DNA of 7,053 nucleotides from Candidatus Aminicenantes bacterium UBA4085 (lineage in GTDB: Bacteria; Acidobacteriota; Aminicenantia; Aminicenantales; UBA4085). A program made the position numbers and the translations under genes. Positions 4,658 to 7,053 of the stretch are shown piece after piece. The stretch covers positions 1-7,053 of the forward strand of contig DFYJ01000048.1 of assembly GCA_002383325.1 (NCBI GenBank), in the 5' to 3' direction. The notes under the pieces were generated by a model. The model was not told where the DNA came from and ran no database searches. It saw only the letters and a program-made list of their open reading frames with translations. The first letter of the stretch is position 1. Each line of letters begins with the position of its first letter.

Positions 4658-6880
4658 GTGACCGACGATCCTCTCTCCGGCCTGACCGGCAGCCAGCGCA
4701 CCGCCGTCGCCCATGTCGACGGTCCCATGCTCGTCCTGGCCGGGCCCGGCTCGGGCAAGACCCGGGTCATCACCCACCGCATCGCTCGGCTCATCGCTTC
4801 CGGCGTCAGGCCGGAGCGCATCCTGGCCCTGACCTTCACCAATAAGGCGGCCGAGGAGATGCGCAGCCGCCTGCGCGGCATGGACGTCCCGCCGGGCGCG
4901 CTGTTGTGCACCTTCCACAGCTTGTGCGTTCGCATCCTGCGCGAGTTCGCTGTTCGGGCCGGGCTGCCGTCCGGCTTCGTCATCTACGACCAGTCCGACC
5001 AGAAAGCCGTCCTGACCGACGTGCTGCGGGAAGAGAAGCTGGACGCCAAGGACTTCCCACCGGCCCGCGTCCTGCGCCAGATCAGCGTCCTGAAGAACCA
5101 TATGCTGGCGGCGGCGGAAGGGGCCTCGCGCGGCCTCGTGGACCTCCCGCCGGTCCTCCTGTCCGATGTCTCCGCTGCCTACCAGAAGAAGCTCGCGGCC
5201 GCCGGAGCCCTGGACTTCGACGACCTCCTGGTCCGCACCGCCCGCCTCCTGGACGAGGATGCCGAGCTTCGGGAGCGGCTGTCGCGCCGCCGGCTGTACC
5301 TCCTGGTCGACGAGTACCAGGACACCAACGCCTGCCAGTACCGCATCGCCCGCAGCCTGGCCTCGGGGCACGACAACCTTTTCGTCACCGGCGATCCCGA
5401 CCAATCCATCTACGGCTGGCGGGGGGCCGATATCGAGAACATTCTGGCCTTCGAACGCGACTTTCCAGCCGCCCCGGTGGTCCGTCTGGAGGAAAACTTT
5501 CGTTCTTCTCCCCAGGTGCTGCGATTGGCTGACGAATTGATCAAGGCCAACGCCCGCCGCAAGGAGAAGGTCCTCATCGCCCGCAAGCCGGAGGGCCGAG
5601 CGCCGCGCTTGTTCCGCTTTCTTGATGAGCGGGACGAAGCCCGCGGGACCGCCGACTGGATCCGCGGACTTCATGAAGGGGAGGGCCTGGACTACCGGCG
5701 GATGGCCGTCTTCTACCGGACCAATGCCATGAGCCGGGTGATCGAGGAGGCCCTGATCCAGGCTGCCGTGCCCTACCAGATCGTCAAGGGCGTGGAGTTC
5801 TTCCACCGGCGCGAAGTCAAGGACGCCCTGGCTTATCTGCGCCTGCTCCTGAACCCGGCCGACGAAGTCTCGCTGCTGCGGGTCATCAACCGTCCGGCCC
5901 GGGGCATCGGCGACACCACCGTGGAGCGGCTGCAGGCGCAGGCCCGATCGCTGTGCCTCGGCCTGGGAGATGTGCTCAAGGACCCGTCCGGCGTGCCGGG
6001 GCTGACTCCGGCGGCCGGATCAAGGATCGGCAAGTTCGTCGCTCTGATCGACGACCTGCGGACGCACTTGGACCGCCCAGTGGCCGCCATCGCCCGCGAC
6101 GTCTATATTCGCAGCGGCCTCAAGGATGCTTTCATCCAGGAGAAGGACCCGGACGCGGCGGAGAATGTCGAAGAGCTCATCCGCTCGGCCGCCCAGTACG
6201 ACGAGGAAGAGGCCGAGGCGGCTTCCGCCGCGGAGGGCGTCGAGCTGCGCGGCTTGGCGGGCTACCTCCAGCGGACAGCCTTGATCAGCGACATCGATTC
6301 CTACGACGAGCAGGCGGGGGCGGTGTCCCTGATGACCCTTCACAGCGCCAAGGGCCTGGAGTTTGAGGCGGTGATGATCGTCGGCGTCGAGGAGGGGATC
6401 ATCCCGCATGCCCGCAGCGTGGAGGACGGACGGGATTTGGAGGAGGAACGGCGGCTTCTCTTCGTCGGCATCACCCGGGCCGAGCGCTTCCTGGCCCTCA
6501 GCCACGCTATCTCTCGCGCCATCCACGGCGGACCGCGTCCGGCGATGCCCTCCTCGTTCCTCCGCGGGCTGACCGGGCTGGATGTCGTCTCGACGGTGCC
6601 TTTCGCGCCCAGCCTGTCCGAGGCGCCTTCCCGGCCCTTCAGAACACCCAGGGGATTCGTTCCGGACTGGGCCGCCCCCAAGGCCGTCGCCCCGGCCGCC
6701 GAGCCGGAAACCATGTCCGGCTTCCGCATCGGCCAGCGAGTCCGCCACCCGGCCCTGGGCGAGGGCCGCATCGAGGCTTTCGTTTCAGGAGGGACGGCCG
6801 GTCGGGCCGTCATTCAGTTCGACAAAGGCGCCCGGCTGATCATGGGCCTTATGGCCGCCAAGCTCGAGCCGCTGGACTGA
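4658..6880 (+). CDS. pcrA: ATP-dependent DNA helicase PcrA/UvrD (superfamily 1A)
   Basis: This is a 3'-5' DNA helicase of the UvrD/Rep/PcrA group acting in nucleotide excision and mismatch repair, replication restart and clearing of stalled RNA polymerase. Counting from GTG 4658 (740 residues), the motifs in order are: Q-motif Gln13; Walker A AGPGSGKT (28-35); Ia TFTNKAAEE (59-67); Walker B VDEYQDTN (217-224); III GDPDQSIYGWRGAD (245-258); IV LEENFRS (277-283); V MTLHSAKGLEF (559-569); VI EEERRLLFVGITRA (595-608). After a Pro/Ala-rich linker comes a Tudor-like domain at about 689-739 (FRIGQRVRHPALGEGRIEAF), the part known in PcrA/UvrD to contact RNA polymerase. All motifs are intact and the length is typical. 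Alternative starts are ATG 4640 (746 residues) and TTG 4493 (795 residues). The last adds 55 residues without family similarity and is unlikely. uvrD would be an equally fair symbol. It is apparently monocistronic. Confidence 0.96.
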   Translation: MTDDPLSGLTGSQRTAVAHVDGPMLVLAGPGSGKTRVITHRIARLIASGVRPERILALTFTNKAAEEMRSRLRGMDVPPGALLCTFHSLCVRILREFAVRAGLPSGFVIYDQSDQKAVLTDVLREEKLDAKDFPPARVLRQISVLKNHMLAAAEGASRGLVDLPPVLLSDVSAAYQKKLAAAGALDFDDLLVRTARLLDEDAELRERLSRRRLYLLVDEYQDTNACQYRIARSLASGHDNLFVTGDPDQSIYGWRGADIENILAFERDFPAAPVVRLEENFRSSPQVLRLADELIKANARRKEKVLIARKPEGRAPRLFRFLDERDEARGTADWIRGLHEGEGLDYRRMAVFYRTNAMSRVIEEALIQAAVPYQIVKGVEFFHRREVKDALAYLRLLLNPADEVSLLRVINRPARGIGDTTVERLQAQARSLCLGLGDVLKDPSGVPGLTPAAGSRIGKFVALIDDLRTHLDRPVAAIARDVYIRSGLKDAFIQEKDPDAAENVEELIRSAAQYDEEEAEAASAAEGVELRGLAGYLQRTALISDIDSYDEQAGAVSLMTLHSAKGLEFEAVMIVGVEEGIIPHARSVEDGRDLEEERRLLFVGITRAERFLALSHAISRAIHGGPRPAMPSSFLRGLTGLDVVSTVPFAPSLSEAPSRPFRTPRGFVPDWAAPKAVAPAAEPETMSGFRIGQRVRHPALGEGRIEAFVSGGTAGRAVIQFDKGARLIMGLMAAKLEPLD

Positions 6881-6960
6881 AACAGTCCTCGCCATGGGAA
6901 GAATGCTCGCGGTTGTTGGCCATCGGCAGGATTACGAAAACGGCGACAATAATTAATAGA

Positions 6961-6990
6961 ATATTATAAAAGTGTTGACTTTTATAATAT
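6961..6990. repeat. Perfect 12+6+12 inverted repeat, candidate operator
   Basis: ATATTATAAAAG (6961-6972) and CTTTTATAATAT (6979-6990) are exact reverse complements around the 6-nt spacer TGTTGA. The spacer and right arm contain the -35 box (6975-6980) and the start of the promoter spacer, so a protein bound here would block RNA polymerase. A transcript would not include it, because the predicted start lies downstream; it is therefore more likely a DNA operator than an RNA hairpin of this gene. It could also act as a hairpin at the end of helicase read-through transcripts. Confidence 0.6.
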
Positions 6991-7002
6991 ACCAGTTATG
7001 AT
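6975..7002 (+). promoter_or_regulatory. Promoter of the truncated ATPase gene
   Basis: TTGACT (6975-6980) and TATGAT (6997-7002) each match consensus at 5 of 6 positions, with a 16-nt spacer. Transcription would start near 7009, which is the A of the predicted ATG, implying a leaderless mRNA. A perfect TATAAT at 6983-6988 inside the right arm has no fitting -35 and is probably incidental. Confidence 0.6.
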
Positions 7003-7008
7003 AGTAGT

Positions 7009-7053
7009 ATGTACAGGTATTCCGAGGAGGCCATCAAGCGCGATCTTGCCAAG
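7009..7053 (+). CDS. Partial ATP-binding protein, AAA_14/DUF4143-like start
   Basis: Only the first 15 codons are present; the frame runs off the right edge. They read MYRYSEEAIKRDLAK. This strongly resembles the start of the widespread AAA-family ATPases that carry an AAA_14 domain and a C-terminal DUF4143, whose N-termini have a short Tyr-Arg-rich opening, an IxxDL helix and then a GPRQVGKTT Walker A loop. The Walker A lies outside the window, so the family call is a prediction from a very short piece. No Shine-Dalgarno precedes the ATG, and the promoter at 6975-7002 places the transcription start on it. Another ATG at 6998 opens a different frame with no recognisable similarity. These ATPases are often multicopy and scattered in genomes; their function is unclear. 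Confidence 0.6.
   Translation, partial: MYRYSEEAIKRDLAK

Larger units (their letters stand above)
6881..7008. other. AT-rich intergenic region after the helicase
   Basis: Base composition falls sharply: 6941-7000 counts 15 G/C in 60, against about 70% in the neighbouring genes. No clear terminator follows the helicase stop. The right half holds the inverted repeat and promoter listed separately. Confidence 0.6.

Noticed and set aside
4610..5806. Long minus-strand open frame (398 codons) opposite the helicase
   Set aside because: It overlaps unmistakable helicase motifs and has no recognisable domain or ribosome binding site. It is a typical shadow in high-GC DNA.
6998..7053. Alternative reading frame starting at ATG 6998
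   Set aside because: It overlaps the -10 box and gives a sequence (MIVVCTGIPRRPS) with no family resemblance, whereas ATG 7009 gives a recognisable ATPase N-terminus.
1..7053. CRISPR array, tRNA/rRNA gene, insertion sequence or toxin-antitoxin pair
   Set aside because: No regularly spaced repeats, cloverleaf-like sequence, transposase or paired small genes of known type were seen on either strand.

Overview
This is a high-GC bacterial chromosome segment: typical coding stretches are near 70% G+C (2041-2100 counts 43 G/C of 60). It holds seven protein genes, one of them cut by the right edge. The gene set suggests a Gram-negative-type anaerobe or uncultured lineage around Acidobacteriota / Candidatus Aminicenantes. 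It includes a DUF6599 protein beside a Tat-exported DUF362 protein, an FmdB zinc ribbon, an EfpL-type elongation factor P, a PcrA/UvrD helicase and a small lipoprotein. The taxonomic guess is inference from gene content and was not tested. No RNA gene, CRISPR array, insertion sequence or rRNA/tRNA was seen.

Layout. Positions 1-53 hold a GC-rich hairpin and an extended -10 box. Positions 54-2378 are a three-gene plus-strand operon: DUF6599 exported protein, DUF362 Tat protein, FmdB-like zinc ribbon. The first two are separated by 22 nt, and the second and third overlap by one base (TGATG). Positions 2390-3038 are an independent unit with a near-consensus sigma-70 promoter, a 5'-UTR hairpin, a good Shine-Dalgarno and efpL. 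Positions 3066-4336 are a convergent minus-strand pair: a pRiA4b ORF-3-family protein, translationally coupled by an ATGA overlap to a short lipoprotein. This pair is visibly less GC-rich than its surroundings and may be an acquired insertion. Positions 4337-4657 are a divergent intergenic region with a perfect TATAAT for the minus pair and a 12-bp palindrome. Positions 4658-6880 encode a complete PcrA/UvrD-type helicase with a C-terminal Tudor-like domain. Positions 6881-7008 drop abruptly to about 25% G+C and carry a 12+6+12 perfect inverted repeat embedded in a promoter. That promoter drives a truncated gene whose first 15 residues resemble the AAA_14/DUF4143 ATPase family.

How the genes relate. 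The first operon looks like an exported module of unknown function: a periplasmic or anchored DUF6599 protein, a Tat-exported DUF362 protein without its usual ferredoxin part, and a cytosolic zinc-ribbon protein. EfpL (ribosome rescue at polyproline-type stalls) and PcrA (replication/transcription-conflict repair) are housekeeping genes. The points most worth a second look are the EfpL assignment with its conserved Arg33 loop, the palindrome-promoter with an apparently leaderless start at the right edge, a similar apparently leaderless start for the first gene, and the lower-GC coupled minus-strand pair.
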